The position numbers and the translations under genes are program-made. A stretch of DNA of 64,000 nucleotides, from assembly GCF_002860325.1 (NCBI RefSeq), contig NZ_PKOJ01000001.1, positions 558,001 through 622,000 of the forward strand, given 5' to 3'. Under the pieces are notes generated by a model. That model was given only the letters and a program-made list of their open reading frames with translations. It was not told the origin of the DNA and did no database searches. The DNA is from Neptunicoccus cionae (GTDB taxonomy: Bacteria; Pseudomonadota; Alphaproteobacteria; Rhodobacterales; Rhodobacteraceae). This document shows, piece by piece, positions 1 through 9,536 of the stretch (positions are counted from its first letter, which is position 1; every line of letters begins with the position of its first letter).

Positions 1-594
1 GCAACCCGTTGTGTTGCAAGGATCATTCTGGACGAAACCGGAAAATCCGAACTGACCCTGCGTACAGAACGGGGACTTTTGTCTGCAAAGGAAGCAGGTG
101 ATGGTCTGGTCAGTGTGAACATGGGTCAACCACAGCTTGACTGGCAGGATGTACCGCTGGCACGTGACGTGGATCTTGTGGAATTGCCGATTGATGGCGC
201 GCCGGGTGCTGCGGGAATGGGTAATCCTCACTGCGTCTTTGTCGTCGACGATGTCGAATCGCTTGATCTGGCAAAACTTGGCCCCGTTTACGAACACCAT
301 GAACTCTTCCCCGAACGCACCAATGTAGAGTTTCTGCAAATCATGGACCGTAACACGATACGGATGCGTGTCTGGGAACGGGGTGGCATGATCACTTACG
401 CCTGCGGATCAGGCGCCTGTGCCAGTGCGGTCGTAGCCCACCGCAAAGGGCTAACCGAACGCAGGGTGACTATCAAGCTGGACGGCGGTGACTTGGAAAT
501 CGACTGGCGGGACGACGGTGTCTGGATGACCGGACCCACCCAACTGGTATTTTCCGGCGTTCTCTCCACAGATTTTCTGGACAAGATACAATGA
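1..594 (+). CDS. dapF: diaminopimelate epimerase, C-terminal part (truncated by window edge)
   Basis: Cytoplasmic cofactor-independent racemase that converts LL- to meso-diaminopimelate for lysine and peptidoglycan synthesis. Reading is open from base 1, so the true start lies upstream; 197 residues are visible. The first visible codons read ATRCVA, the end of the segment carrying the first catalytic cysteine, and ACGSGACAS further on carries the second. Both halves of the two-base active site are therefore intact. The stop overlaps the start of mtaB in an ATGA, so the two are probably co-transcribed. Confident from the paired cysteine motifs. Confidence 0.95.
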   Translation, partial: ATRCVARIILDETGKSELTLRTERGLLSAKEAGDGLVSVNMGQPQLDWQDVPLARDVDLVELPIDGAPGAAGMGNPHCVFVVDDVESLDLAKLGPVYEHHELFPERTNVEFLQIMDRNTIRMRVWERGGMITYACGSGACASAVVAHRKGLTERRVTIKLDGGDLEIDWRDDGVWMTGPTQLVFSGVLSTDFLDKIQ

Positions 595-1856
595 GCAAGC
601 CACCAGTGTTCGCCACTTTCGGGTGCCGGTTGAACACCTATGAAACCGAGGCCATGAAAGAACTGACCGCTGCGGGCGGTCTGGAAAACGCTGTGGTGGT
701 GAACACCTGCGCTGTCACCGCCGAAGCCGTGCGCCAGTCCAAACAATCCATCCGCAAGCTGCGCCGCGAACACCCCGAAGCCCGTATTATCGTGACAGGC
801 TGTGCCGCCCAGACCGAACCGGACACCTATTCCGCAATGGATGAGGTGGATCTGGTGATGGGCAACACCGAAAAGATGCAAGCGGACACCTGGATGAAGC
901 TGGGCAAGGGCGCGGATTTCATCGGGGAAACCGAAGGTGTTCTGGTGGATGACATTATGTCGGTGAAACAAACCGCGGGACATCTGATTGACGGGTTTGG
1001 CAGCCGCAGCCGCGCCTATGTGCAGGTGCAAAACGGTTGCGACCACCGCTGCACCTTCTGCATCATCCCCTATGGCCGCGGGAACTCCCGCTCGGTACCT
1101 GCGGGAGTGGTTGTGGAGCAGATCAAACGCCTTGTCGCCAGCGGCTATAACGAGGTGGTTTTGACGGGCGTGGATATTACCAGTTGGGGCGATGACCTTC
1201 CGGGTAATCCGCCGCTCGGCGATTTGGTGCAGCGCATATTAAAGCTGGTGCCGGACCTGCCGCGCTTGCGGATTTCCAGCATTGATTCCGTTGAAGCAGA
1301 CAACGCGCTTGTAGATGCCATTGCCGATGAACACCGTCTGATGCCCCATCTGCATCTGTCCTTGCAGGCCGGGGACAATATGATTCTGAAACGGATGAAA
1401 CGCCGCCACTTGCGCGACGATGCCATCGCTTTTTGCAGCGATATGCGCAAAGCGCGGCCCGACATTGTTTATGGCGCTGACATAATCGCAGGCTTTCCCA
1501 CCGAGACTGAAGAGATGTTCGAGAACTCTCTTAAACTGGTGGAAGACTGCGGACTGACTTGGCTGCACGTCTTTCCGTTCTCTCCCCGTCAGGGCACGCC
1601 GGCAGCGCGGATGCCCCAGCTTGAGAAAAGCGTGATCAAGGCTCGGGCCAAACGGCTGCGCGAGGCAGGAACACAGCGGGTGCAGGACCATCTGGCGGCG
1701 CAACTGGGCAAAACCCATTCCATCCTGATGGAAAACCCGCGCATGGGACGGACCGAAGGCTTTACCGAGGTGGCCTTTGCCAGCGATCAGCCCGAAGGCC
1801 AGATCGTGTCCGCTAAAATTACCGGCCATACAGAGAAATCCCTGCTTGTCGGCTAG
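591..1856 (+). CDS. mtaB: tRNA (N6-threonylcarbamoyladenosine(37)-C2)-methylthiotransferase MtaB
   Basis: Radical-SAM iron-sulfur enzyme that adds a methylthio group to t6A37 of ANN-decoding tRNAs, giving ms2t6A. The 421-residue protein has the usual order. An N-terminal UPF0004 domain carries conserved cysteines (Cys12 in FGCRLNTYE, one in NTCAVT, one in TGCAAQ). A radical-SAM core follows with C150-x3-C154-x2-C157 (CDHRCTFC), and then a C-terminal TRAM-like end. The FGCRLN start and TGVDI/SLQAGD motifs favour MtaB over the related MiaB and RimO. Its ATG overlaps the dapF stop, an arrangement common in alphaproteobacteria. Confidence 0.93.
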   Translation: MSKPPVFATFGCRLNTYETEAMKELTAAGGLENAVVVNTCAVTAEAVRQSKQSIRKLRREHPEARIIVTGCAAQTEPDTYSAMDEVDLVMGNTEKMQADTWMKLGKGADFIGETEGVLVDDIMSVKQTAGHLIDGFGSRSRAYVQVQNGCDHRCTFCIIPYGRGNSRSVPAGVVVEQIKRLVASGYNEVVLTGVDITSWGDDLPGNPPLGDLVQRILKLVPDLPRLRISSIDSVEADNALVDAIADEHRLMPHLHLSLQAGDNMILKRMKRRHLRDDAIAFCSDMRKARPDIVYGADIIAGFPTETEEMFENSLKLVEDCGLTWLHVFPFSPRQGTPAARMPQLEKSVIKARAKRLREAGTQRVQDHLAAQLGKTHSILMENPRMGRTEGFTEVAFASDQPEGQIVSAKITGHTEKSLLVG

Positions 1857-1909
1857 GGACGGGGCCGAACGGCCTTGACCCTGCCGGTCGCGGGCGCTTG
1901 ATTACCCCC

Positions 1910-2545
1910 ATGACACGACCGATCCTATATTCCTTCCGCCGCTGCCCCTATGCCATGCGGGCACGGCTTTCGATTGCAGCCAGTGGTTTGCAGGTGGAGC
2001 TGCGCGAAATCCTATTGCGTGACAAGGCACCTGCCTTTCTTGCGGCTTCGCCCAAGGGGACGGTGCCCGTGGTGGTGGACGGCGATCAGGTGATCGAGGA
2101 ATCCCTTGATGTGATGGAATGGGCGCTGGGCCAAAGCGACCCTGAGGACCTGCTTTATGCAGGGTCGCAGGCGCGGAAGTTGATTGTGCGCTGCGAGGCA
2201 GAGTTCAAAGGCCATCTCGATCGTTTCAAATACGCGGTGCGATATGAAGATGTGGACCCCGAAGCGGAACGCAAACTGGCCTCCACCTATTTGCGGGAAC
2301 TGGATCAACGGCTGGACGGACAGGCCTATTTATTCGGGGACCGGATCGGCTTTGCAGATATCGGCATCGCCCCGTTTGTGCGCCAGTTTGCCAATACGGA
2401 TCGCGCTTGGTTTGACGCGCAGGACTGGCCGAACCTGATCCGCTGGCTGGACGCCTTTATCAATAGCGACCGCTTCCAGTCTATCATGACGAAATATCCG
2501 AAATGGAAGGAAGGGGACGCGGAAACGTTATTCCCTGCTTCCTGA
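1910..2545 (+). CDS. glutathione S-transferase family protein
   Basis: A 211-residue soluble protein with an N-terminal thioredoxin-like domain holding a CPYA motif at residues 12-15 (RRCPYAMRAR) and a cis-proline segment GTVPVV. An all-helical C-terminal GST domain follows. The Cys-Pro-Tyr-Ala motif suggests an omega- or glutaredoxin-2-like thiol transferase/dehaloascorbate reductase type rather than a classical Ser/Tyr GST. I chose ATG 1910; an in-frame TTG at 1898 would add four residues and is less likely. It sits 53 bp after mtaB on the same strand. The substrate cannot be read from sequence. Confidence 0.85.
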   Translation: MTRPILYSFRRCPYAMRARLSIAASGLQVELREILLRDKAPAFLAASPKGTVPVVVDGDQVIEESLDVMEWALGQSDPEDLLYAGSQARKLIVRCEAEFKGHLDRFKYAVRYEDVDPEAERKLASTYLRELDQRLDGQAYLFGDRIGFADIGIAPFVRQFANTDRAWFDAQDWPNLIRWLDAFINSDRFQSIMTKYPKWKEGDAETLFPAS

Positions 2546-2562
2546 CCTGAAAGGTCTTACCA

Positions 2563-3189
2563 ATGCATCCCAATCCGGCTTTTCGTAAGGCAAACCAGGA
2601 CGCAAATCTGGCCTTCGCACGGCAGCGTGCCTTTGGCGCACTTGCTGTGAACGGGCCGGAGGGGCCGTTGCTTGCACATATACCGTTTCAACTCTCTGAG
2701 GATGGTCGCCGGCTGGAGGCCCATCTGGTGCGCTCCAACCCCTTATGGCGTCTGCTGCAGCAGGACGGGCCACAACAGGCCGTGGTGGCCGTTGGCGGAG
2801 CAGACAGTTACATCTCGCCGGATTGGTACGGGTTGGATGATCAGGTGCCCACTTGGAACTATGTGGCGGTGCATCTGCGAGGCAGGTTACACGCCCTGCC
2901 GCAGCAGGAACTGGAAGGCATCCTGAACCGCCTCTCGGCAGCGATGGAGATGCGTCTGGCTCCAAAACCTGTTTGGGCGATGGACAAAATGGGCGGAGGC
3001 ATCGCAGAGCGGATGATGCGGATGATTGCCCCCGTCGCAATGGATGTGACGCAGGTGGACGGAACGTGGAAGTTGGGCCAGAACAAGCCGGAAGCGGTGC
3101 GCATCACGGCTTCCGGTCAGGTCGCAGAACACGGCATCGGTCAAGAGATCGGGACGCTGGCCGGCCTTATGAAAGACCCGCCCTGCTAG
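2563..3189 (+). CDS. PaiB-like FMN-binding negative transcriptional regulator family protein
   Basis: A 208-residue protein of the PaiB/FMN-bind-2 family, which has a split beta-barrel flavin fold. Recognition rests on the N-terminal MHPNPAF segment, the ARQRAFGALAVN stretch, the LLAHIPF segment and the central ADSYISPDWYG motif followed by VPTWNYVAVH. All are hallmarks of this family. Bacillus PaiB was described genetically as a repressor of sporulation and protease genes, but biochemical function in proteobacteria is unsettled. It could be a flavin- or haem-binding enzyme. It lies 17 bp after the GST gene, probably in the same transcript. Confidence 0.85.
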   Translation: MHPNPAFRKANQDANLAFARQRAFGALAVNGPEGPLLAHIPFQLSEDGRRLEAHLVRSNPLWRLLQQDGPQQAVVAVGGADSYISPDWYGLDDQVPTWNYVAVHLRGRLHALPQQELEGILNRLSAAMEMRLAPKPVWAMDKMGGGIAERMMRMIAPVAMDVTQVDGTWKLGQNKPEAVRITASGQVAEHGIGQEIGTLAGLMKDPPC

Positions 3190-3316
3190 CCCCGCTTCCG
3201 AAGAACGGTTGACGCAAACACCGCACTGCGCAAGGTTTATCCCGAGCAGGCAGCGCCCTGCGTGATCAACCTGTGTGCGGGCTATGCCCCGTCGCACCAG
3301 AAGAAAGAACTCTGAC

Positions 3317-3919
3317 ATGAAATTGCATTGGGCTCCGGCCAGTCCCTTCGCCCGCAAATGCCTCGTTTGCGCGAAAGAGACAGGCGTCGAACTGGAACTG
3401 GTTACAAGGGGTGGCACGCCTTTGATGACCGACAACATGCCACTTGAACAAAACCCGTTGGGCAAGATCCCCGCATTGGAGCGGGTGGATGGACCGGCAC
3501 TGTACGACAGCCGTGTCATCACGCAATACATTAACGCGCAAGGCAACGGATCGCTTTACCCCGCGGCGCGCCTGTGGGAGGTGCTGACACTGGAAGCCAC
3601 CGCCGACGGGATTATGGAAGCCGCCGTTCTGATGATTTACGAGGGCCGCGTACGCCCCGAAGAGTTGCGGTTCCCTGACTGGGTCGAGGCGCAATGGGCC
3701 AAGATAGAACGATCTCTGGATGCGATTGAAGCCCGTTGGATGAGCCATCTTTCCGGTCCGCTCGACGCGGCCCAGATCGCTGTCGGCTCTGCGCTGGCCT
3801 ATCTGGATTTCCGCCACGGTGGACGGGACTGGCGGACCGGCCGCGACGGGCTGGCCGCATGGGAAGCAGAATTTTCCAAGCGCGAGGCGATGGTCGAAAC
3901 GATGCCGAAAGACGCCTAG
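3317..3919 (+). CDS. glutathione S-transferase family protein
   Basis: A 200-residue protein with an N-terminal thioredoxin-like domain starting KLHWAPASPFARKCLVCA and a helical C-terminal domain. The Ser-Pro-Phe-Ala position replaces the Cys-Pro-Tyr-Ala of the neighbouring GST, so a serine is the likely glutathione-activating residue. NPLGKIPALE is the cis-proline segment, and YDSRVITQYI contains the glutathione-binding Asp-Ser pair. ATG 3317 is chosen because the homologous fold starts there; a GTG 42 bp upstream is in frame but adds an unrelated basic tail. The gene ends at the shared terminator facing petC. Confidence 0.85.
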   Translation: MKLHWAPASPFARKCLVCAKETGVELELVTRGGTPLMTDNMPLEQNPLGKIPALERVDGPALYDSRVITQYINAQGNGSLYPAARLWEVLTLEATADGIMEAAVLMIYEGRVRPEELRFPDWVEAQWAKIERSLDAIEARWMSHLSGPLDAAQIAVGSALAYLDFRHGGRDWRTGRDGLAAWEAEFSKREAMVETMPKDA

Positions 3920-3940
3920 GGGAAGTTGGACCTTTGAACA

Positions 3941-3976
3941 AAAAAAAGGCGGGGAAATCCCCGCCCTTTTCTTTTT
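3941..3976. terminator. bidirectional rho-independent terminator
   Basis: A 7-bp GGCGGGG/CCCCGCC stem with an AAAT loop is flanked by a run of seven A on the left and a TTTTCTTTTT tract on the right. It can end transcription of the plus-strand GST gene and of the minus-strand petABC operon that converge here. Confidence 0.85.
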
Positions 3977-3989
3977 ATGGCTTGCCTGA

Positions 3990-4778
3990 TCAGGCTGCTT
4001 TTTCTTTGCGCTTGATCGGTGCCCAGATCTTTTTATTGGTCAGGTACAGCAGTACCGCCAGCAGGCCGAGGAAGAACAGGGACACAAATCCGAGCCATTT
4101 CCGCGCCATCATCTTAGGCTCTGCGGCCCACATCAGGAAGGCTGCAACGTCTTCGGACATGTGGTGCACATCGTTCTGGTGGCCGTCAGCATATTCCAGC
4201 TGCTCGTCCGCCAGAGGTGGCGCCATGGAAATCCAGCCGCCCGGGAAGGCAGTGTTTTCATAGAGCGTCACACCCGCTTGGGTTTTCTCTTCGCCGGTGT
4301 AGCCTGTCAGGATGGCTACGATGTATTCAGGACCACCGATCCCGTAGAGCAGCTGGTTGATCCCCAGACCCGAAGGTCCGTGGAAACCGGCACGCGCCTT
4401 GGCCATCAGAGACAGGTCTGGCGCACCAACAGCGGTGTTTGCAGGGAACTTGTCAGCCGGAACGGCAGGGCGGGTGTCGTCCAGTTCAGGGTCGTACACA
4501 TCGTAGTTGGCTGCGTAGGCTTTCACCTGATCTTCAGAGTAGTGTGGACCACCCTCATCCGCCAGTGTGCGGAAGGCTACCTGACGCAGGCCGTGACAGG
4601 CTGCGCAGACTTCGGTGTAGACCTGAAGGCCCCGTTGCAGCTGGTTCTGGTCGAAAGACCCGAACGGACCGTCAAAGGAGAACGGGATGTTCTCGATATG
4701 ACCCGCATCGCCAGCGGCATAGGCTGCGCCGCCGGACAGGCCAAATGCGACAGCGATGGAAAGAAGTATCTTTTTCAT
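3990..4778 (-). CDS. petC: cytochrome c1 of the bc1 complex
   Basis: Membrane-anchored haem c subunit of ubiquinol:cytochrome c oxidoreductase that passes electrons from the Rieske protein to cytochrome c in the periplasm. The 262-residue precursor has a Sec signal peptide cleaved near AAYAAG (about residue 22). It has a C58-A-A-C61-H62 haem site, a methionine ligand region in the second half and one C-terminal transmembrane anchor ending in lysines. It is the third gene of petABC, 20 bp after petB, with a good TAAGGAG ribosome site. Confidence 0.97.
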   Translation of the reverse strand: MKKILLSIAVAFGLSGGAAYAAGDAGHIENIPFSFDGPFGSFDQNQLQRGLQVYTEVCAACHGLRQVAFRTLADEGGPHYSEDQVKAYAANYDVYDPELDDTRPAVPADKFPANTAVGAPDLSLMAKARAGFHGPSGLGINQLLYGIGGPEYIVAILTGYTGEEKTQAGVTLYENTAFPGGWISMAPPLADEQLEYADGHQNDVHHMSEDVAAFLMWAAEPKMMARKWLGFVSLFFLGLLAVLLYLTNKKIWAPIKRKEKAA

Positions 4779-4798
4779 TTTGTCTCTCCTTAGCTCTC

Positions 4799-6097
4799 TT
4801 ATTCGGCCGCAGACGCTTTGGCGTCTTTTGGCGGATAATGGGCATCGAAGTCAGCTTCGATGGTTTCAGGTTGTGGCAGCGGTTTTTCCAGAACACCCAG
4901 CAGCGGCAGGATGACAAGGAAATAGGCGAACCAGTAGATCGCACCGATCAGCGAGATGGTCGGGATCAGGCCTTCGGCAGGCTGGGAGCCACACCACATC
5001 AGGACCATGAAATCCAGAGCCAGTACCCAGAACCACCACTTGAAGGATGGACGGTAGCGGCCGGAGCGGACCGAAGATGTATCGGTCCAGGGGGCCAGAG
5101 CCATCACTGCGATAGAGCCGAACATGGCCAGAACGCCAAGGAACTTCGCATCAAGGAACAGTACGTCAAAGGTAATGGCGCGCAGGATCGCATAGAACGG
5201 CAGGTAGTACCATTCGGGCACGATGTGGGCCGGAGTAACCAGCGGGTTTGCCTCGATGTAGTTGTCCGGGTGGCCAAGGTAGTTTGGCATGAAGCCGACA
5301 ACGGCCATGAAGATCGCAAGGATCACAACCAGTGCGAACAGGTCTTTGATCACAAAGTAAGGCCAGAACGGAACAGTGTCTTTCTCGGCGTCTGCTTTAG
5401 AGGTGCGGCGCACTTCAACACCTGTCGGGTTGTTGTTGCCTGTGGTGTGGAAGGCCCAGATGTGGACGATAACCAGACCGGCAATAACAAACGGCAGCAG
5501 GTAGTGCAGCGAGAAGAAGCGGTTCAGCGTGGCGTTATCCACCGACGGCCCGCCCAGCAGCCATGTTTGCAGGATCTCACCGATGCCGGGGATCGCGCCG
5601 AACAGGCCGGTAATCACGGTTGCACCCCAGAAGGACATCTGACCCCAAGGCAGAACGTAGCCAAGGAAACCAGTCGCCATCATCAGCAGGTAGATCAGCA
5701 TACCGACGATCCATGTGATTTCACGCGGCGCCTTGTAGGAACCGTAGTAAAGACCACGGAAAATGTGGGCATAAACCGCGATAAAGAACAGGGACGCGCC
5801 GTTTGCGTGCATGTAACGCAGCGCCCAGCCGCCGTTCACATTGCGCATGATGTGTTCAACACTATCAAACGCCAGGTCAACGTGCGGGGTGTAGTGCATC
5901 ACCAGAACGATGCCGGTAACGATTTGCAATGCCAGACAGAATGTCAGGATGATGCCCCAGATCCACATCCAGTTGAGGTTCTTCGGGGTCGGGATCATCA
6001 GTGTATCATACAGCAGGCCAACTACTGGCAGCCGCTTGTGAACCCATTTTTCGATGCCGGTTTTCGGCTCGTAGTGATCGTGTGGAATTCCAGCCAT
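4799..6097 (-). CDS. petB: cytochrome b of the bc1 complex
   Basis: Integral membrane subunit carrying haems bL and bH and the quinone Qo/Qi sites. At 432 residues it is a full-length, unsplit cytochrome b of the proteobacterial/mitochondrial type. About eight transmembrane helices are visible. So are the paired histidine helices ([19 protein letters not shown]), the PxWY-type Qo motif ([14 protein letters not shown]) and the [11 protein letters not shown] loop. The start has a clean AAGGAG site. It lies 12 bp after petA. Confidence 0.97.
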   Translation of the reverse strand: MAGIPHDHYEPKTGIEKWVHKRLPVVGLLYDTLMIPTPKNLNWMWIWGIILTFCLALQIVTGIVLVMHYTPHVDLAFDSVEHIMRNVNGGWALRYMHANGASLFFIAVYAHIFRGLYYGSYKAPREITWIVGMLIYLLMMATGFLGYVLPWGQMSFWGATVITGLFGAIPGIGEILQTWLLGGPSVDNATLNRFFSLHYLLPFVIAGLVIVHIWAFHTTGNNNPTGVEVRRTSKADAEKDTVPFWPYFVIKDLFALVVILAIFMAVVGFMPNYLGHPDNYIEANPLVTPAHIVPEWYYLPFYAILRAITFDVLFLDAKFLGVLAMFGSIAVMALAPWTDTSSVRSGRYRPSFKWWFWVLALDFMVLMWCGSQPAEGLIPTISLIGAIYWFAYFLVILPLLGVLEKPLPQPETIEADFDAHYPPKDAKASAAE

Positions 6098-6109
6098 GAT
6101 CTTTTCTCC

Positions 6110-6664
6110 TTAACCGAGCTTCAGCGTCGTGCCGTTCAGAACGGCAGTGGGCACAGGGAGGTTTTCAGGTGCCGGACCTTTGCGGATGCGGCCGGCAGTG
6201 TCGTAGTGGGAGCCGTGGCAGGGGCAGAACCAGCCGCCAAAGTCACCAGCATCCCCCAGAGGCACACAACCAAGGTGGGTACAGACACCCATCATCACCA
6301 GCCATTCGCCAGCTTCGTCCAAAGTGCGGTTTTCATCCGCAGCATCCAGACCGGGGTTGTTTGCATTCCGGTCCTGTGTGTCAGGAAGTTCGGAAACATC
6401 CACAGCGCGGGCCGCTTCGATTTCTTCGGGGGTACGCCGGCGGATAAACACCGGTTTACCGCGCCATTTGACCGTAAGCTGAGTGCCGGGTTCAACATCG
6501 GCTACATCAACTTCGATCGACGCGAGTGCTTGTACATCCGCGCTTGGGTTCATTTGATTGATCAACGGCCAAACCGCGGCACCAACGGTGACCGCGCCTG
6601 TTGTTGCCGTTGCAACATACAGAAAATCGCGGCGAGTGCCTGCGGGTTCATCAGCATGAGACAC
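6110..6664 (-). CDS. petA: Rieske iron-sulfur subunit of the bc1 complex
   Basis: Extracytoplasmic 2Fe-2S protein that takes electrons from ubiquinol at the Qo site. The 184-residue protein begins with a twin-arginine-type N-terminus ([11 protein letters not shown]) whose hydrophobic helix stays as an anchor, as usual for Rieske subunits. The cluster ligands CTHLGC and CPCHGSHYD lie in the last third. The start is GTG at 6664, chosen because AAGGAG lies eight bases upstream of it and a downstream ATG is out of frame. First gene of petABC. Confidence 0.96.
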   Translation of the reverse strand: MSHADEPAGTRRDFLYVATATTGAVTVGAAVWPLINQMNPSADVQALASIEVDVADVEPGTQLTVKWRGKPVFIRRRTPEEIEAARAVDVSELPDTQDRNANNPGLDAADENRTLDEAGEWLVMMGVCTHLGCVPLGDAGDFGGWFCPCHGSHYDTAGRIRKGPAPENLPVPTAVLNGTTLKLG

Positions 6665-7009
6665 GTGCTTTTCTCCTTGCCAGGCCCGACTGTCCGGCGG
6701 GCTTGTTAACTGGGTCTGTCCAAAAGGGATTCCAGACAGTCACGGCGGGTATTACACATAGCTTTAGCGCTCGTCTAGCGGACTTTAGGCCGCAGCGCGC
6801 GACTCTTGGGCGCTGTGTCGGATGTGGCAACATTTTTTCAGGGATTTTGACGGGGCACAATGGCCTTGGCCCTTGGTTTCGGGCCGGTTTGCCGAAAAAC
6901 ACAGCAAGATGCGTGATTTCCGGGCGAGTCGATCTGGGGGTGGGAGAGGAATTTTACAAGTGCGTTGCTCTGGCGCACCAGTGTGGCGCGTCAGAGCAAC
7001 AGATCGGTG
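6665..7009. other. 345-bp intergenic region upstream of petABC
   Basis: It holds no convincing ORF. It must contain the petABC promoter on the minus strand, but no -35/-10 pair is clear enough to call. A strong stem (6964-6972 with 6992-7000, GTTGCTCTG/CAGAGCAAC, extended by GCGC/GCGC inside) lies just beyond the stop of the alcohol dehydrogenase gene. It may be the 3' end of the catabolic operon, though no U-tract follows it. Confidence 0.5.
6964..7000 (-). terminator. stem-loop at the 3' end of the catabolic operon
   Basis: Nine perfect outer pairs (GTTGCTCTG with CAGAGCAAC) and four inner GCGC pairs form a hairpin 10 bp after the last gene of the operon. Without a U-run it may act as a processed 3' end or a weak terminator. 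Confidence 0.45.
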
Positions 7010-8155
7010 TTACAGGCAGGCTTTGAAAAGCGCCGTAACGTTTTCTTTGGTCAGCTTGACCGGATTGCCGCCACAGCTTGGGTCTGTAAGGGCAGATGCG
7101 ACCAATGCATCAATGTCGGGATCTGTCACGCCCAGTTCTGTCAGGGTCGCCGGAATCCCGAGCGAAGCATTCAACGCACCCACAAAATTGTAGAATCCGT
7201 CAAACCCGCCTTCAATGCCTAAATAAGCCGCTGCCTGTGTCAGGCGCTCTTCCACTTCGGGGCGGTTCAACTTTAGAACTGCCTGCATCACGACCGCGTT
7301 GGTGGTGCCGTGGTGGGTGTGGTGGACTGCGCCGATCGGGTGGGACATTGCATGGATCGCGCCAAGCCCCTTCTGAAACGCCGTGGCCCCCATGGCAGCG
7401 GCAGACATCATATGGGCGCGGGCTTCGATATCTGTTCCATCGTTATAAGCGCGGGGCAGGTATTCCTTGACCAGCCGCATCCCTTCCAGCGCCATGCCTT
7501 GGGACATGGGGTGGTAATGGGGGGAGCAGAAAGCTTCCAGACAATGGGCAAAAGCATCCATGCCGGTGCCTGCGGTGATCATTGGTGGCATGCCAACAGT
7601 AAGTTCGGGATCGCAGATCACGACGGACGGCAGGAACTTTGGATGGAAGATGATCTTCTTTTCGTGGGTTTCGCTGTTGGTGATCACTGATGCACGGCCC
7701 ACTTCTGAACCGGTGCCGGCAGTGGTCGGTACGGCCACGATCGGGGCTATTCCATCCGGATCGGCGCGGGTCCACCAGTCCCCTATATCTTCAAAATCCC
7801 AGATCGGTCTGGTTTGTCCGGACATGAAGGCAACGAGCTTTCCGAGATCAAGACCGGAGCCGCCGCCAAAGGCGATCACACCGTCATGGCCGCCTTCGCG
7901 GAACATTTTGATACCGGCTTCCGCGTTCATTTCGGTCGGGTTCGGGTCCACATCCGAGAACATCGCACGGCCAAGTCCGGCGGCTTCCATCAGATCCAGT
8001 GTGGATTGTGTGATCGGCAGGTAGGACAGGCCTTTGTCTGTGACCAGAAGCGGTTTCTTGATTCCCGCTGCGGCGCAAGCATCGGCGAGTTCGGAGATTC
8101 GGCCTGCGCCGAAACGGATAGCGGTCGGATAGGACCAGTTTGCAGTCAAAGACAT
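7010..8155 (-). CDS. iron-containing alcohol dehydrogenase
   Basis: A 381-residue group III (iron-dependent) NAD(P)-linked alcohol dehydrogenase. The GGGSGLD nucleotide motif and the metal-ligand segments GTGMDAFAHCLEAF and AMSHPIGAVHHTHHG are all present. The gene is last in a minus-strand operon with an aldehyde dehydrogenase four bases upstream, a glutamine-synthetase-like ligase and a TRAP transporter. Context suggests it oxidises the alcohol end of a gamma-glutamylated amino alcohol. That substrate is inferred; the family also reduces many simple aldehydes. Confidence 0.9.
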   Translation of the reverse strand: MSLTANWSYPTAIRFGAGRISELADACAAAGIKKPLLVTDKGLSYLPITQSTLDLMEAAGLGRAMFSDVDPNPTEMNAEAGIKMFREGGHDGVIAFGGGSGLDLGKLVAFMSGQTRPIWDFEDIGDWWTRADPDGIAPIVAVPTTAGTGSEVGRASVITNSETHEKKIIFHPKFLPSVVICDPELTVGMPPMITAGTGMDAFAHCLEAFCSPHYHPMSQGMALEGMRLVKEYLPRAYNDGTDIEARAHMMSAAAMGATAFQKGLGAIHAMSHPIGAVHHTHHGTTNAVVMQAVLKLNRPEVEERLTQAAAYLGIEGGFDGFYNFVGALNASLGIPATLTELGVTDPDIDALVASALTDPSCGGNPVKLTKENVTALFKACL

Positions 8156-8159
8156 CGGG

Positions 8160-9533
8160 TCAGCCCTTTTTCAGGTGGTAGGATTTTGGACGGGTGAGGT
8201 TGTGATAGCCGATCACGGACAGGCCACCGCCGCGCCCTGTATCCTTGCAGCCGGTCCAGCACAAGCCGGGATCGAGATAGTCGGCGCGGTTCATAAAGAC
8301 GGTTCCAGTTTCGATCCGGTCCGCAATCGCTTCGGCGCGGGCGGCGTCCTGTGTCCAGAGCGATGCCGTCAGGCCAAAATCGCTGTCGTTCATCAGGGCA
8401 ATCGCCTCTTCGTCATTCTTGACGGGCATGATCCCCACAACCGGTCCGAAGCTTTCTTCGCGCATAACGCGCATGTCATGGGTCACATCGGTCAGGATTT
8501 GCGGCATCAGATAGGCACCGCCGTCTTCGGGGAAATCCGCAGGGTCGATGTGGGCCTTTGCACCGGCGGCAATGGCTTCGGCTGTCTGGGCGCGGACCTC
8601 GTCCGCGAAGCGTACATGGGCCATCGGGCCGATGGTGGTGTCCTGCTCCAGCGGATTGCCCAGCTTGTAGCCCTTCACAATCGCCACGGCCTTTTCGACA
8701 AAAGCGTCGAACAGGGACTCGTGGACGTAAATCCGTTCAATGCCACAGCAGCACTGGCCCGAGTTGAACATCGCACCGTCAATCAGCGTATCAACAGCTG
8801 CGTCCAGATTGGCGTCTTCCATCACATAGCCGGGGTCTTTACCGCCCAGTTCCAATCCGATGCCGGTGAATGTGCCAGCCGCGGCCTGTTCCATTGCCTT
8901 GCCGCCGCTGACAGAGCCGGTGAAGTTCACAAAGCCGAAGGCGCGGTCCGCAATCAGATCGGATGTGGTCTGATGGTCGAGGAACACATTCTGGAACACA
9001 TCTTCGGGAATACCAACCGAATGGAAAGCCTTTGCCATACGTTCGCCCACCAGCGGGGTTTGCGAGGCGTGTTTCAGCATCACCGCATTGCCTGCGATCA
9101 GGGCAGGGGCCACGGTGTTGATCGCGGTCATATAGGGATAGTTCCAGGGGGCAACCACAAGAACCAAACCGTGGGGCACCCGTTTGATCACGCGGCGGAA
9201 GGCGTCGGAATCCTCAACTTCGATCGGAGCGAGCGCCTCTTGCGCGATGCTGGCCATATAGCTGGCACGTTCGTTAAACCCGCCAAATTCGCCGCCATAG
9301 CGCACGGGACGCCCCATTTGCCACGCGATTTCGGGAACGATTTCGTCGTTCATCGCGCCCACTGCGGCAACGCCGGCCTCAACCAGTGCGATCCGGTCGG
9401 CAAGCGGTTTTGCAGCCCAGTCTGCCTGTGCAGCCTTGGCCCGCGTCACAGCAGCATCCGCCTCGGCGCGGGTCAGGGTGGGACGTTCGGCATAAACCGA
9501 CCCGTCTATGGGGGAGATACATTTGATCGTCAT
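8160..9533 (-). CDS. NAD(P)-dependent aldehyde dehydrogenase
   Basis: A 457-residue aldehyde dehydrogenase with the usual motifs: VVAPWNYP at the cofactor entry, VNFTGSVSGG in the Rossmann part, the general-base glutamate in GLELGGKDP, and the catalytic cysteine within FNSGQCCCGIERIY. EESFGPVVG lies near the end. Three adjacent cysteines at the active site and the CGIERIYV continuation set this subfamily apart from betaine aldehyde dehydrogenases. It lies three bases after the ligase gene and four before the alcohol dehydrogenase. Together the pair could carry an alcohol through an aldehyde to a carboxylate. Confidence 0.93.
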   Translation of the reverse strand: MTIKCISPIDGSVYAERPTLTRAEADAAVTRAKAAQADWAAKPLADRIALVEAGVAAVGAMNDEIVPEIAWQMGRPVRYGGEFGGFNERASYMASIAQEALAPIEVEDSDAFRRVIKRVPHGLVLVVAPWNYPYMTAINTVAPALIAGNAVMLKHASQTPLVGERMAKAFHSVGIPEDVFQNVFLDHQTTSDLIADRAFGFVNFTGSVSGGKAMEQAAAGTFTGIGLELGGKDPGYVMEDANLDAAVDTLIDGAMFNSGQCCCGIERIYVHESLFDAFVEKAVAIVKGYKLGNPLEQDTTIGPMAHVRFADEVRAQTAEAIAAGAKAHIDPADFPEDGGAYLMPQILTDVTHDMRVMREESFGPVVGIMPVKNDEEAIALMNDSDFGLTASLWTQDAARAEAIADRIETGTVFMNRADYLDPGLCWTGCKDTGRGGGLSVIGYHNLTRPKSYHLKKG

Positions 9534-9536
9534 GGA

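Noticed and set aside
4439-6709. A 756-codon plus-strand ORF covering petB and petA
   Set aside because: It is the antisense shadow of the strongly supported petABC genes; its protein is rich in Arg/Gln/His with no domain.
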